Shown one piece after another: positions 26,346 through 35,425 of a stretch of 64,000 bases of DNA. Position numbers and translations under genes: made by a program. The DNA comes from Burkholderia pyrrocinia. Its GTDB lineage: Bacteria > Pseudomonadota > Gammaproteobacteria > Burkholderiales > Burkholderiaceae. The stretch lies in the NCBI RefSeq assembly GCF_018417535.1, contig NZ_CP070978.1, positions 2,666,001-2,730,000 on the forward strand. Direction: 5' to 3'. Within the stretch, counting starts at the first letter, position 1; every line of letters begins with the position of its first letter. The notes beneath the pieces were generated by a model. The model worked only from the letters and a program-made list of their open reading frames with translations, was not told the origin of the DNA and searched no databases.

Positions 26346-27044
26346 ATGAGCGAACCGACCGTCGTCATCGCGATCGTCGACGAAGACAGGTTGATCCGGC
26401 ATTTCGTTCGTGTCGCGCTGATGGCCGAACACATGCACGTCTGCGAGGCCGCGACCGGTGTCGCGGGTGTGGCGGCCGTCACCGCGCGCCGTCCGGACCT
26501 GATCGTCGCGGACACGAACCTGCGCGATCTCGGCGGCACCGAACTGATCCGTGCGCTGCGCGCGTGTTCGGACGCGCCGCTGATCGTGCTGTCGGCGCTG
26601 AGCGCGGAAGGCGACAAGGTCGCCGCGCTCGACGCGGGCGCGGACGACTATCTGACCAAGCCCTTCGGCGCCGCCGAGCTGATCGCGCGGATTCGTGCGC
26701 ATCTGCGCCGTCAGGCCGGCGGCGGGCGCCTCGATGCGGTGCGCGTGCGCTTCGGCGACGTGACCGTCGATCTCGGCGATCGCCAGGTGTTTCGCGGCGG
26801 TGCGCGCGTGCATTTGAGCCCGATCGAATACCGGTTGCTGGCCGTGCTCGCGCATCACGCGGGACGGCTGCTCACGCACGACCGTCTGCTGAGCGAGGTG
26901 TGGGGCGCGGCGCACGGCAAGGATGCGCATCACCTGCGGGTGGTTGTCGGCCACTTGCGGCGCAAGCTGGAGTGCGATCCGCGGCGGCCCGGGTACATCG
27001 TGACGGAGATGGGTGTCGGTTACCGGCTCACCGGCGTCGCGTAG
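26346..27044 (+). CDS. OmpR-family response regulator, KdpE-like
   Basis: A 232-residue regulator. The receiver domain (1-120) keeps the acidic pocket DED (12-14), phospho-acceptor D56 (IVAD) and K105 (LTKPFG). Residues about 135-230 form a winged-helix DNA-binding domain (LSPIEYRLLAVLAHHAGRLL, then a recognition helix in HHLRVVVGHLRRKL and the closing GVGYRL). It starts 64 bases after kdpB on the same strand, which with the sequence style suggests a KdpE-type role. No sensor kinase (KdpD) follows, so its phosphate source must be encoded elsewhere. Confidence 0.85.
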   Translation: MSEPTVVIAIVDEDRLIRHFVRVALMAEHMHVCEAATGVAGVAAVTARRPDLIVADTNLRDLGGTELIRALRACSDAPLIVLSALSAEGDKVAALDAGADDYLTKPFGAAELIARIRAHLRRQAGGGRLDAVRVRFGDVTVDLGDRQVFRGGARVHLSPIEYRLLAVLAHHAGRLLTHDRLLSEVWGAAHGKDAHHLRVVVGHLRRKLECDPRRPGYIVTEMGVGYRLTGVA

Positions 27045-27054
27045 CGCGGCGCGC

Positions 27055-27702
27055 TCAGGGGTTGGCGGCCGTCCGCGGTGCGTCGGCTGCCGCGCCGTTC
27101 GAACCGCGCAATTGCGCGTCGAATTGCTGTACGCGCAGCGCGACGCGCTGCGCATAGCGCTTCGTGCCGCCGTTGTAGCGCACGAGCGCGGTTTCGACGT
27201 CGCCGTCCGCATCGTCGAGGTAGCCGCGGAAGATGGCTGCGCCGATCCGCACGTTGGTCGCGGGATCGGACAGGTCCTTTACATGCGCGACGAGGTCGCG
27301 ATGCGCGGTGGGCAGCACCTGCATCAGCCCGCGTGCGCCGGCGACACTGACCGCGCGGCGATTGAAGCCCGATTCGACCGCGATGATCGCGAGCAGCAGC
27401 GCCGGTGCGAGCCCGTAGCGGTCCGATTCGGTCTGCACCGCATGGGCGATCGTGCCCGCATCGGCATACGCAACGTGAAAGCGGTTGCGCAGCGTCGTGA
27501 CGATCGTGTCGAGGGTCGGGGGGAGCGACGGAGCGGGTGTGCTCGCGGCGGTGGCCGGCGCAGCCGGCGTGTCGTCGGCCTGCGCGGGCAGCGCCACCGA
27601 CAGCGACAGCGCGATCGGGCAAAGGAGCAGAAGCCGTTTCAGCGGCAGGGCCGGGCGCGTGCGCGGTGCCGGCCGGTCATACGATGGATGGGTTTCCTGC
27701 AT
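27055..27702 (-). CDS. Secreted lytic transglycosylase (SLT domain)
   Basis: A 215-residue periplasmic enzyme. A signal peptide with a long basic n-region (hydrophobic core LLLLCPIALSLSVALPAQA, about 24-42) precedes a Pro/Ala/Thr linker. The SLT fold covers about 65-195, with catalytic Glu in AIIAVESGFN, the GARGLMQVLP motif and a RYNGG turn near the end. It would cleave peptidoglycan glycan strands to 1,6-anhydro products. It resembles small specialised transglycosylases that open the wall for appendages, but no secretion system genes are adjacent. It is convergent with the response-regulator gene, with only 10 bases between the stops. Confidence 0.85.
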   Translation of the reverse strand: MQETHPSYDRPAPRTRPALPLKRLLLLCPIALSLSVALPAQADDTPAAPATAASTPAPSLPPTLDTIVTTLRNRFHVAYADAGTIAHAVQTESDRYGLAPALLLAIIAVESGFNRRAVSVAGARGLMQVLPTAHRDLVAHVKDLSDPATNVRIGAAIFRGYLDDADGDVETALVRYNGGTKRYAQRVALRVQQFDAQLRGSNGAAADAPRTAANP

Positions 27703-27823
27703 GTCGTCGCATCGTGGTTCCGATGCGACGACTGTACGCAGTTATGCATTGCGACCATCGAAAGAAACAGGCTTGCCGGATAAACGGCGCGTAAAGACGG
27801 GCGACGGGCGCAACCGCGTCGCG

Positions 27824-29182
27824 TCACTCGTCGCGGTTGCGCGACTCGCCGCCGCCTTTCGCGAGACGCCAGGCGATCGTGCCGAGCATGCTGACCGCGA
27901 CGACCAGCGCGCCCCACAGCACATAGCGGCGCTTCGCGTCCGTATCGGCGGCCGGCACCGGCGCGACCGCCGAAACCGGCAGCGCCGCGCCGACGCGCGC
28001 GGGCCGCACTTCAGGCGCCATGCCGATCAGCAGCGCTTCGCGGCTCACTGCCGACGATACGAGCGACGCGTCGCCGACGCCGAGCGTAAACGGCGGCGTG
28101 CCGCGCGCGACGAAGGTCAGCGCGGCCGGATGCCAGCCGATCGCGACCGCCGGCTGGCCGGCGCCGAATCCGCCGTTGCGCATGTCGACGACGATCCGCC
28201 ACGCGCGATCCGTATTCGCGGCGAACTCGAGCGGCGGATTGCGCTGCTCGCCGGCCTTGCCCTGCAGCCGGAACAGCACGGCGCCCGCGACGTCGCGCCA
28301 CGGTGCCTGCGCGTCGGCGCGGCTTTGCAGCGTCGCACGCGCGACGGTGTTCGGCTGCGGCAGGTCGATGCGTACGCGGTCGACCGGATACGCGCCGTCG
28401 GTGTCGAACAGATATTCGCCGGGCGTGCCGCCGGCCCGCACGCGCGCGGCGTCGCGCCATTGGCGGGGCACGGACGCGGTGTCCGTCCCGCGCGCGTCGC
28501 GCGGATGCGTTTCGACGTCGATGGACGCGATCGCGGGCGCGCCGTCGAGCCAGTCCAGCCGCAGGTAGCGCGGCGCCGCGCCTTCGAGCGCGATGCGTTC
28601 CTGCACCAGCATGTCGTCGCCGCGGCCGACCTTCAGCAACTGCGTGCTGCCGAGCGACCGCCAGTTGCGCAAGTCGTCGCTGGCATCGACGGCGACACGT
28701 CCCTGGTAGCTGTCGTCGCCCACGTGCACGAGCAGCGCGTCGATGTCGCCGTCCGCACGCGACAGGTCGACGAGATCCGCGCCACGCCTTGCCGGCGATG
28801 GCGTGGCGACGGCCGCGCGCAGCGAGCCGTCCGGGCCGACCGTCACGCCGAGCGGCGCGGTGCCGTTATCGGTGCGGGCGGTCGGCAGCGGGAACCAGTG
28901 CACCGGCATGCGCGACGGCGGCACGGCGGGCGCGGCCGAGACGGGCGCGTCGAGCGAATACGGAACCGGCTCGCCCGCACCGTTGAAGATGCGCACGTCG
29001 CCGAGATCGTCGCGCCGGCTGGCCGCATACACGGGCTGCGGCACGGTGAGCTGGTAATACGCGGCGCTGCCGTCGAGGTCGAGCGAGAAGCGCTGCGCGA
29101 CGCGCCCGGCGCCCGGCGTGCCGTCGGCCGCCGCGAACGACGCGAGCAGGCTCAGTCCGAGCAGGGCTGCGAGTCGTTTCAT
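27824..29182 (-). CDS. DUF3999 family membrane-anchored protein
   Basis: A 452-residue protein with a signal peptide (MKRLAALLGLSLLASFAAA), a large periplasmic beta-rich region and one C-terminal transmembrane helix (about 425-445, VLWGALVVAVSMLGTIAW) followed by a basic tail. This is the layout of the DUF3999 family. Its start codon overlaps the stop of the upstream DUF2339 gene (ATGA), so the two are translationally coupled and probably work together in the envelope. Function is unknown. Confidence 0.85.
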   Translation of the reverse strand: MKRLAALLGLSLLASFAAADGTPGAGRVAQRFSLDLDGSAAYYQLTVPQPVYAASRRDDLGDVRIFNGAGEPVPYSLDAPVSAAPAVPPSRMPVHWFPLPTARTDNGTAPLGVTVGPDGSLRAAVATPSPARRGADLVDLSRADGDIDALLVHVGDDSYQGRVAVDASDDLRNWRSLGSTQLLKVGRGDDMLVQERIALEGAAPRYLRLDWLDGAPAIASIDVETHPRDARGTDTASVPRQWRDAARVRAGGTPGEYLFDTDGAYPVDRVRIDLPQPNTVARATLQSRADAQAPWRDVAGAVLFRLQGKAGEQRNPPLEFAANTDRAWRIVVDMRNGGFGAGQPAVAIGWHPAALTFVARGTPPFTLGVGDASLVSSAVSREALLIGMAPEVRPARVGAALPVSAVAPVPAADTDAKRRYVLWGALVVAVSMLGTIAWRLAKGGGESRNRDE

Positions 29183-32100
29183 TGCTTGTCGTCCTGTTGA
29201 CCCGCGGCCTTCGGCGGCAGCGGCGAGAAATAGCCGATCAACAGCAGCAGCACGCCGATGCCGATGAACGACACGATGCGCTCGATGCCGGTCACGTGCG
29301 ACAGGTCGAACAGGAACAGCTTGACGACCGTGAGCGCAAGCAGCGCGGCGCCGACGAACCACAGCGGGCGCAGCCCGCGGCGCGTGGCCCAGATCGTCGT
29401 CGCGAGCGCGCAGACCGTCCAGTACACGGACACCGAAGCCTGCACGAGCGTCGATTCGGCCATCGCGCCGAACTCGTACGGCACGCCGGCCCAGTGATGC
29501 AGCGTGCGCAGCAGGATCGCGTTCAGCCACAGGAATACGGTCGCACCGGCCGCGCTCAGCAGTTCGACGCGATAGTTGCCGAACGGCCAGCCGAGCTTGC
29601 GCGCGCGCACGAACCACGACGCGGCGAGCGCATAGACGATCGCGAGCACGAGATCGAGCGGGTTGAAGAGCGGCACGCGCGCCCAGCTTCCGCCGTCCTG
29701 CGTGAAGTTCGTGTAGAAGGTCCACACCCACATCACGACGATCAGCGGCAGCGACGCGAGTGCACACACGCGGGCGATTCCGTCGCGACGCGTCAGCCAC
29801 ATTCCGGCGAACGCGAACAGGCTCCAGCCGACCATGAACACCTGCTGGATGCCGAACGACGACAGCACGGTGTCGATGTCGTAGGCCATGTGGAAGCGGT
29901 GATGCAGCGTGCGCAGCATCAGCGCGTTGAACCACAGGAACACGGTTGCAATCGCCGCATAGTCGACGACGTGCGGGTGCCATGCGATGCCGAGCCTCTT
30001 CAGGCGTCGCAGCCATGCGGCGAACGCGACGAAGACGAGGAACTGCGCGATGTCGAGCGGATTGAGCAGCGGCAGCCAGAAGAGCGGCGAGGCGTCGCCG
30101 TCGCTGATCACGCTGGCGATGCTCCACAGCCACAGCAGCGCGGCGAGCGGTGCCGCGCCCCAGACCTGGTAAGCGCGCGGGAATGCCGCGACGGGCCAGC
30201 GCAGGCGCGAGCCGGGGCCCGATACGAGCAGGAGCAGCGCACCGAAACCGTACGCCCACGCGCTCCAGCTCCACGCGCCTTCGGGCACGAATGCGCGCAG
30301 GCGCCAGAAGCCTTCCAGCGACAGCAGCCCGCACAGCGTCCAGAACGTCAGCGTATGCAGCGGCGCGATCACGCCTGCGGCGATGGATTGCCCGATGCCG
30401 GGCGCCGTACCCTTCGCGGCATCGGCGCTTGCCGGTCCGCGCGACTGGCGCCACAGCAGCGCAAGACCTGCGCCGACGGAGACAGGCCACGCGAACGCGC
30501 CGAGGCCCGACAGCGGCGCTTCGTGCGCATCGAACGCACGCAACGCGAGCAGCGCCAGCACCGGCGTCAGCGCGAGCGCAGGCCATTCGGCGAGCGGCCA
30601 GGCCAGCCGGCGGCGCGCGATGTGCGCGAGCCACGCGGTGCCGGCCGCGAACAGCGCGGTTGTGTCGACAACGAAGCGGTCGGCATGCAGATCGACGTGA
30701 CGGCTCGCGTAGACGAGGATCTCGTGCAGCCCGCCGCTCACCCACCACAGCAGCCCCCACGCCGCGGCCGCGGCGCCGATTTCGGGCATCCACGCGTGCC
30801 ACGCGCGTGCTTCGTCGCGCCCGTGCAGCCACCAGCCGGTGAACAGGCCGGCGAGCGCGATCAGCAGCATCGCGATATACGGGCTGTTGAGCACGGGCAG
30901 CGCGGTTGTGTCGGCCGGTCCGAGCAGGCTCGTGAAGAACGCGCCGGCCGCGGCGACCTGCATCAGCAGACCGAAGCCGAACGGCAGCAGGCGCTTCTGG
31001 CGCACCCCGAGCCACACGACGGCCGCGCCTTCGATTGCCCACGCGGCGCTCGTCGTCGGGCCCGAGAATGCGAGCGGCACCGCGAGCGTCGCGAAGATCA
31101 CCGCGAGCGCGAGCGTCGCTTCGAACAGCAGCGCGAGGCGATCGCGGCGCCGCGCGAGCCACGCGGCGATCGCGACGTAGAACGCCGACAGCGCGACGGC
31201 GCTCCATGCGAGCCCGAACGGCATGCCCTTCACGAGCGACGCCTGCAGCGCGGTCGCGACGATCGGCGTGCCGAACACGAGCGTGCCGTCCACGTAGTGC
31301 CGCAGCGCGAGCTCGCGTTTCACCGCGTACAGCAGCGCGATGCCGACATACATCAGGAAGAACAGGACCAGGAACGGCTCGGTGCTCGCGAACAGCGCGG
31401 GGCGGTAGGCCGTCACGCCCCACGCCGAGCCGATCGTGAACGTGAACACGAAGCCGAGCAGGTTCAGCGGGCGCCATGCCTTGAACCACGCGATCGCGAA
31501 GATGCCCGCGTTCAGCAGCGCGTAGTAGCTGAACAGCGCGACATGGTTGCCCTGGCCGGTCGACAGCAGCACCGGCGCGAGAAAACCGCCCGCGCTGCCC
31601 ATGAACGCGAGCGGCAGCGCGTTCTGCCGCACCGCGAGGAACGCGCTCAGCGCGCAGACCGCGACCATCAGCGGAAACGCGGCGCCGACGGGCAGCAGCG
31701 CATAAAGCTTGGTCGCGGCGAAGATCGTCAGGTACAGGATGCCGACGCCGCCGCCCTGCAGCACGAGGCCGTACGCGGCGCGGCGCGCCCGTACGCGCCA
31801 GCCGATCGCGAGCAGCGCGGCCGCGGCGAGCGCGGTGCCCGCGAGGCGGAATTCGATCGGCAGCATGCTGTTGTCGGCCGCGTACTTGAGCAGGAACGCG
31901 ACGCCGAAAAACAGCACGATGATCCCGACGCGCACGACCGTGTTGCCGCCGAGCAGCCAGTCGCGTGCGGCGCTGAATGCACGATCGGCGATGCCGGGTT
32001 CGCGCGGCGCGGGCGGGGCAGGGCGTGCGGGTGCGGCCGGTGCGTTCGTCGTCGCGTTGGCGGCAGCGGGAACGGGGGGGCGCGCGGCGGGTGCGGTGGG

Positions 32101-32634
32101 TGCAAGTGCGGGTGCGGGTGCTGCGGCAGGCGCCGGCGCCGATGTGGCTGCCGGCGTGCCCGCGCGCGCGGCCGCTGCGACTGCGGGCTGCGCGGGCGGT
32201 GTCGGTGGCGTTGCCGGAGCGGGGGGCGACAGCGGAGCGGACGGGGTGCCGGCCGCAGTGGAAGAAGGCGTTTGCGCGGTACTGCCGATAGCGGCCGCAC
32301 CGGCCTTCGCGCCGGCGAGCTGGCCGCGCAGCGAATCGAGTTCGCGCGTGAGCGTTTCGACGGTCGCTTCGAGGCGTGCGACGCGCTCGGCGAGCGGCGC
32401 GGGCGTGGGTGGCGGCGTCGCGGGCATCGCGAACGCGTCGGGCGCGGCGCCGTTGTTCTTGAGTTTGTGCTGCCGCAGCGCGTGACCGATGCAGAACCCG
32501 ACGGCGGCGCCGAGCAGCGCGCCGTTGGCGGCCGAGAAATCCCCGACCAATGCGGCGATGCCGCCCACGATGAAGCCGATTCCGGCGAATGCCCAGTTCA
32601 ACGCCTTACTCCCTCTCGTATCGTTATCGTCCAT
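29179..32634 (-). CDS. DUF2339 polytopic membrane protein
   Basis: A 1,151-residue protein. It has one N-terminal transmembrane hairpin (ALNWAFAGIGFIVGGIAALV...), then a coiled-coil segment (LAERVARLEATVETLTREL, about 70-90) and a long Pro/Ala/Thr-rich linker (about 110-220). The rest carries more than twenty predicted hydrophobic helices, many with Trp/His-rich loops. This matches DUF2339 proteins, large inner-membrane proteins of unknown function. Coupling to the DUF3999 gene by a 4-base overlap is conserved in many Proteobacteria (known). The start at 32634 begins MDDNDTRGSKALNWAF; frames reaching further upstream are unsupported. Confidence 0.88.
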   Translation of the reverse strand: MDDNDTRGSKALNWAFAGIGFIVGGIAALVGDFSAANGALLGAAVGFCIGHALRQHKLKNNGAAPDAFAMPATPPPTPAPLAERVARLEATVETLTRELDSLRGQLAGAKAGAAAIGSTAQTPSSTAAGTPSAPLSPPAPATPPTPPAQPAVAAAARAGTPAATSAPAPAAAPAPALAPTAPAARPPVPAAANATTNAPAAPARPAPPAPREPGIADRAFSAARDWLLGGNTVVRVGIIVLFFGVAFLLKYAADNSMLPIEFRLAGTALAAAALLAIGWRVRARRAAYGLVLQGGGVGILYLTIFAATKLYALLPVGAAFPLMVAVCALSAFLAVRQNALPLAFMGSAGGFLAPVLLSTGQGNHVALFSYYALLNAGIFAIAWFKAWRPLNLLGFVFTFTIGSAWGVTAYRPALFASTEPFLVLFFLMYVGIALLYAVKRELALRHYVDGTLVFGTPIVATALQASLVKGMPFGLAWSAVALSAFYVAIAAWLARRRDRLALLFEATLALAVIFATLAVPLAFSGPTTSAAWAIEGAAVVWLGVRQKRLLPFGFGLLMQVAAAGAFFTSLLGPADTTALPVLNSPYIAMLLIALAGLFTGWWLHGRDEARAWHAWMPEIGAAAAAWGLLWWVSGGLHEILVYASRHVDLHADRFVVDTTALFAAGTAWLAHIARRRLAWPLAEWPALALTPVLALLALRAFDAHEAPLSGLGAFAWPVSVGAGLALLWRQSRGPASADAAKGTAPGIGQSIAAGVIAPLHTLTFWTLCGLLSLEGFWRLRAFVPEGAWSWSAWAYGFGALLLLVSGPGSRLRWPVAAFPRAYQVWGAAPLAALLWLWSIASVISDGDASPLFWLPLLNPLDIAQFLVFVAFAAWLRRLKRLGIAWHPHVVDYAAIATVFLWFNALMLRTLHHRFHMAYDIDTVLSSFGIQQVFMVGWSLFAFAGMWLTRRDGIARVCALASLPLIVVMWVWTFYTNFTQDGGSWARVPLFNPLDLVLAIVYALAASWFVRARKLGWPFGNYRVELLSAAGATVFLWLNAILLRTLHHWAGVPYEFGAMAESTLVQASVSVYWTVCALATTIWATRRGLRPLWFVGAALLALTVVKLFLFDLSHVTGIERIVSFIGIGVLLLLIGYFSPLPPKAAGQQDDKQ

Positions 32635-33258
32635 CGATCGCGGCTCGCACCGGATCGAGGCGGGTTCAGCACGGCCGGCAGGCGAACCGGCATGTGCGCG
32701 CCGTTGGCGGACCGTCGCGCGCAAGGCACGCGGCAACGGCGCGATCGGCGTGTTTGCCGGCAATGTATCACAGCGGCCATGCGGGATTTTCTGGGTTGCG
32801 GGCGGGCCGCGAAACGTGGCTGATTTCCGTTCATGACGATCGCGCAGCACGGCATTTTTTTGTACGGTCATGCTTTTTGCGGATAGCCGACAGGCACGCG
32901 AAACGGGCGATCGACGTGCATTGATCAGACGACATTCGCGTCGCAGGCTGATTGGACGTGAAATTGTCGCAAAGCGACGTGCGCCCGATGCGAATTGGCG
33001 CAAAAAGCCATCCGATCTGCACCGCGCTGCTGCGCACAAGTCCAGCGTGCGATGCCCGTCGTTGTTGGGTGTGCGCGTATTGCGCTGCCGCAATCGGGTG
33101 TCGCCGCGTGCCGCGGCCCGCCAGGCGGGGCGGGAGGCCGTGTCGTATTTGCGCAAGCGTTTGTCGTAATTCGTCGGCAGGTCGGGGTTTTTTCTGGCAA
33201 CTATGTAGTCACGCTGAGTGACACGCGTGAGTCCCCGCTACACGAGGAGAAGGTTTCA
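32635..33258. other. Intergenic region with divergent promoters
   Basis: About 620 bases between the divergent DUF2339 and choline-transporter genes. No frame here has domain content. Visible elements are the short inverted repeat GTCGC-AAA-GCGAC (32966-32978), the TG(C/T)CGC repeats listed separately, and a GAGGAGAAGG ribosome binding site at 33243-33252 for the transporter ATPase. Confidence 0.6.
33086..33114. promoter_or_regulatory. Candidate AraC-type direct repeats upstream of choV
   Basis: TGCCGC (33086), TGTCGC (33099) and TGCCGC (33109) are direct repeats; the last two start 10 bases apart, one helical turn. They lie about 145-170 bases before the transporter start. GlxA/GbdR-type regulators bind paired half-sites of this general kind, and such a regulator is encoded in the cluster. 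In DNA this GC-rich, chance matches are likely. Confidence 0.3.
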
Positions 33259-34428
33259 ATGGATGCCCCCAAGGTCGTAGTCGAAGGTCTGTGCAAGGTA
33301 TTTGGAAACAACCCGCAACAGGCGCTCGACATGCTCGCCGCCGGTGCGACGAAGGATGACGTGCTCAAGCGCACCGGCCAGGTCGTCGGCGTGCACAACG
33401 TGTCGTTCGACGTGCAGGAAGGCGAGATTTTCGTGCTGATGGGCCTGTCCGGCTCCGGCAAATCCACGCTGATCCGCCTCGTGAACCGGCTCGTCGACCC
33501 GAGCGCGGGCAAAGTGATGATCGATGGGCTCGACGTCGCGTCGGCGCGCCGCTCGGCGCTCACCGCGCTGCGCCGCAAGGACATGAGCATGGTGTTCCAG
33601 TCGTTCGCGCTGATGCCGCATCGCACCGTGGTGTCGAATGCCGCGTTCGGCCTCGAGGTCGCGGGCGTCGGCAAGAAGGAACGCGAACGGCGCGCGATGG
33701 AGGTGCTCGAGCAGGTCGGCCTCGCGCCGTTCTCGCAGAAGCTGCCGTCCGAGCTGTCGGGCGGCATGCAGCAGCGTGTCGGCCTTGCCCGCGCGCTGGC
33801 CGTGAACCCGTCGCTGATGATCATGGACGAGGCGTTCTCCGCGCTCGATCCGCTGAAGCGCAGGGAAATGCAGGACGTGCTGCTGCAGCTCCAGAAGGAG
33901 CAGCGCCGCACGATCATGTTCGTGTCGCACGATCTCGAGGAAGCGCTGCGCATCGGCAACCGCATCGCGATCATGGAAGGCGGTCGGCTCGTGCAGGTCG
34001 GCACGCCGCAGGACATCATCGCGAATCCGGCCGACGACTACGTGCGCGCGTTCTTCGACGGCATCGACACGAGCCGTTACCTCACCGCCGGCGACCTGAT
34101 GCAGACGGGTGCCGTGCCGCTCATGTCGAAGTTCGATGCCGCGAACGTCGCGGCGACGCTGAACGGCAGCGCCGAATACGCGTTCGTGCTCGACGCCGAA
34201 CGCAAGATCCGCGGCTTCGTCACGCGCGATGCGATCGGTCAGGCCACGCCGTCCGTGCGGCCGATCGAGAGCATCCGGCGCGATGCGTCGCTCGAACATG
34301 TCGTCGCGCGCGTGGTCGCGAGCCCGAATGCACTGCCCGTCGTCGACGACGACGGCTGCTACTGCGGCTCGGTCGATCGTGCGCTCATCCTGAAGGCCAT
34401 CACGCGTTCGCGAGGCTCCCATGTCTGA
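33259..34428 (+). CDS. choV: Choline/betaine ABC transporter, ATP-binding protein
   Basis: A 389-residue ATPase of the ProV/OpuA group. Walker A is GLSGSGKST (62-70), the signature LSGGMQ is at 166-171 and Walker B is LMIMDE (186-191). The tail from about 280 to 389 is CBS-like. Length and the N-terminal ALDMLAAGATKDDVLKRTG insert fit the choline-type ChoV proteins. It powers import of a quaternary amine across the inner membrane. The permease start overlaps its end by 8 bases. The start at 33259 follows a strong Shine-Dalgarno. Choline versus glycine betaine cannot be decided from the ATPase alone. Confidence 0.85.
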   Translation: MDAPKVVVEGLCKVFGNNPQQALDMLAAGATKDDVLKRTGQVVGVHNVSFDVQEGEIFVLMGLSGSGKSTLIRLVNRLVDPSAGKVMIDGLDVASARRSALTALRRKDMSMVFQSFALMPHRTVVSNAAFGLEVAGVGKKERERRAMEVLEQVGLAPFSQKLPSELSGGMQQRVGLARALAVNPSLMIMDEAFSALDPLKRREMQDVLLQLQKEQRRTIMFVSHDLEEALRIGNRIAIMEGGRLVQVGTPQDIIANPADDYVRAFFDGIDTSRYLTAGDLMQTGAVPLMSKFDAANVAATLNGSAEYAFVLDAERKIRGFVTRDAIGQATPSVRPIESIRRDASLEHVVARVVASPNALPVVDDDGCYCGSVDRALILKAITRSRGSHV

Positions 34429-35317
34429 AATGATTCCGCTCGGTACCTGGGTCGACCAGTCCGTCCATTACCTGCTCGACCACGACGCGAAGACATTCGA
34501 CGCGATCGGCCAGGCGATCGAAGGTCTCGCGGCATTCGTCGAGCACAGCCTGCAGGCGATCCCGATGTGGCTGATGATGGCGATCTTCATCGGCGTCGGG
34601 CTGTGGCGGGTGGGCTGGCGTTTCGCGCTGTTCACCACCGCGTCGCTGCTCCTGATCTTCGCGACGGGCTTCTGGGATCAGACGGTCATCACGCTCGGCC
34701 TCACGCTGTCGTCGACGATCATCAGCCTCGTGCTCGGCATCCCGCTCGGCATCTGGGCTGCGAAGAGCAAGTGGGTCGCCGCGACCGTGCGTCCGATCCT
34801 CGACCTGATGCAGACGATGCCGGCCTTCGTCTACCTGATTCCGGCCGCGATGCTGTTCGGTCTCGGCCGCGTGCCGGGGATCCTGTCGACGGTGATCTTC
34901 GCGATGCCGCCTGCCGTGCGCCTGACGAGCCTCGGCATCCGTCACGTGAACCGCGAGATCGTCGAAGCCGGCCAGGCATTCGGCTGCACGCCGTGGCAAC
35001 TGCTGTACAAGGTGCAGTTCCCGAACGCGCTGCCGTCGATCATGCAGGGCGTGAACCAGACGATCATGATGGCGCTGTCGATGGTGATCATCGCGTCGAT
35101 GGTCGGCGCGGGCGGTCTCGGCAACGACGTGCTCGCGAGTATCCAGCGCCTCGACATCGGCCTCGGTTTCGAAAGCGGTCTGTCGGTCGTGCTGCTCGCG
35201 ATCATTCTCGACCGCATCACCGAAAGCTTCGGCCGTGCGCCGGGCACCGTGAAGGCACCGCTGTTCTCGGGCCTCAAGCAGCTCTTTCGTGTGAAGACCG
35301 CACCCGCTCAAGCCTGA
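34421..35317 (+). CDS. choW: Choline/betaine ABC transporter, permease
   Basis: A 298-residue inner-membrane permease of the ProW/ChoW type. It has an early hydrophobic pair (WLMMAIFIGVGLW and FALFTTASLLLIFATGFW), five or so later helices and the cytoplasmic coupling loop EAGQAFGCTPWQLLYKVQFP that contacts the ATPase. It overlaps the ATPase gene by 8 bases, so synthesis is coupled. It would form a homodimeric channel with two ChoV subunits. A terminator-like hairpin follows at 35323-35348. Confidence 0.87.
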   Translation: MSEMIPLGTWVDQSVHYLLDHDAKTFDAIGQAIEGLAAFVEHSLQAIPMWLMMAIFIGVGLWRVGWRFALFTTASLLLIFATGFWDQTVITLGLTLSSTIISLVLGIPLGIWAAKSKWVAATVRPILDLMQTMPAFVYLIPAAMLFGLGRVPGILSTVIFAMPPAVRLTSLGIRHVNREIVEAGQAFGCTPWQLLYKVQFPNALPSIMQGVNQTIMMALSMVIIASMVGAGGLGNDVLASIQRLDIGLGFESGLSVVLLAIILDRITESFGRAPGTVKAPLFSGLKQLFRVKTAPAQA

Positions 35318-35322
35318 CCGAC

Positions 35323-35348
35323 GGCGGCCGGCCGGTCTTCCGGCCGCC
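35323..35348 (+). terminator. Hairpin after the permease gene
   Basis: GGCGGCCGG (35323-35331) pairs with CCGGCCGCC (35340-35348), a 9-bp perfect stem with an 8-nt loop. No real T tract follows, so it may only reduce transcription into the regulator gene or stabilise the upstream message. Confidence 0.4.
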
Positions 35349-35370
35349 TTCCCTGAATCGATAACGGCTT

Positions 35371-35388
35371 CCGCGGCTTCGGCCGCGG
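35371..35388 (+). other. UUCG-capped hairpin in the regulator leader
   Basis: CCGCGGC and GCCGCGG form a 7-bp stem closed by a TTCG tetraloop, a very stable RNA fold. It ends 37 bases before the GTG start of the GlxA/AraC gene. It could act on translation or mRNA decay of the regulator. Confidence 0.4.
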
Positions 35389-35425
35389 GGCTGGCTCCCT
35401 GCAACCTCCTCGCCAGGAGACCGAT

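Noticed and set aside
26278..26349. Short frame overlapping the kdpB end and regulator start, considered as a kdpF- or kdpC-like peptide
   Set aside because: Only about 23 hydrophilic residues; KdpF is a hydrophobic single helix and KdpC is about 190 residues.
23957..26617. 886-codon minus-strand frame opposite kdpB
   Set aside because: Antisense shadow; kdpB has complete P-type ATPase motifs.
29182..32823. 1,213-codon plus-strand frame opposite DUF2339
   Set aside because: Composition is Arg/Glu/Gln low complexity; it mirrors the membrane protein on the minus strand.
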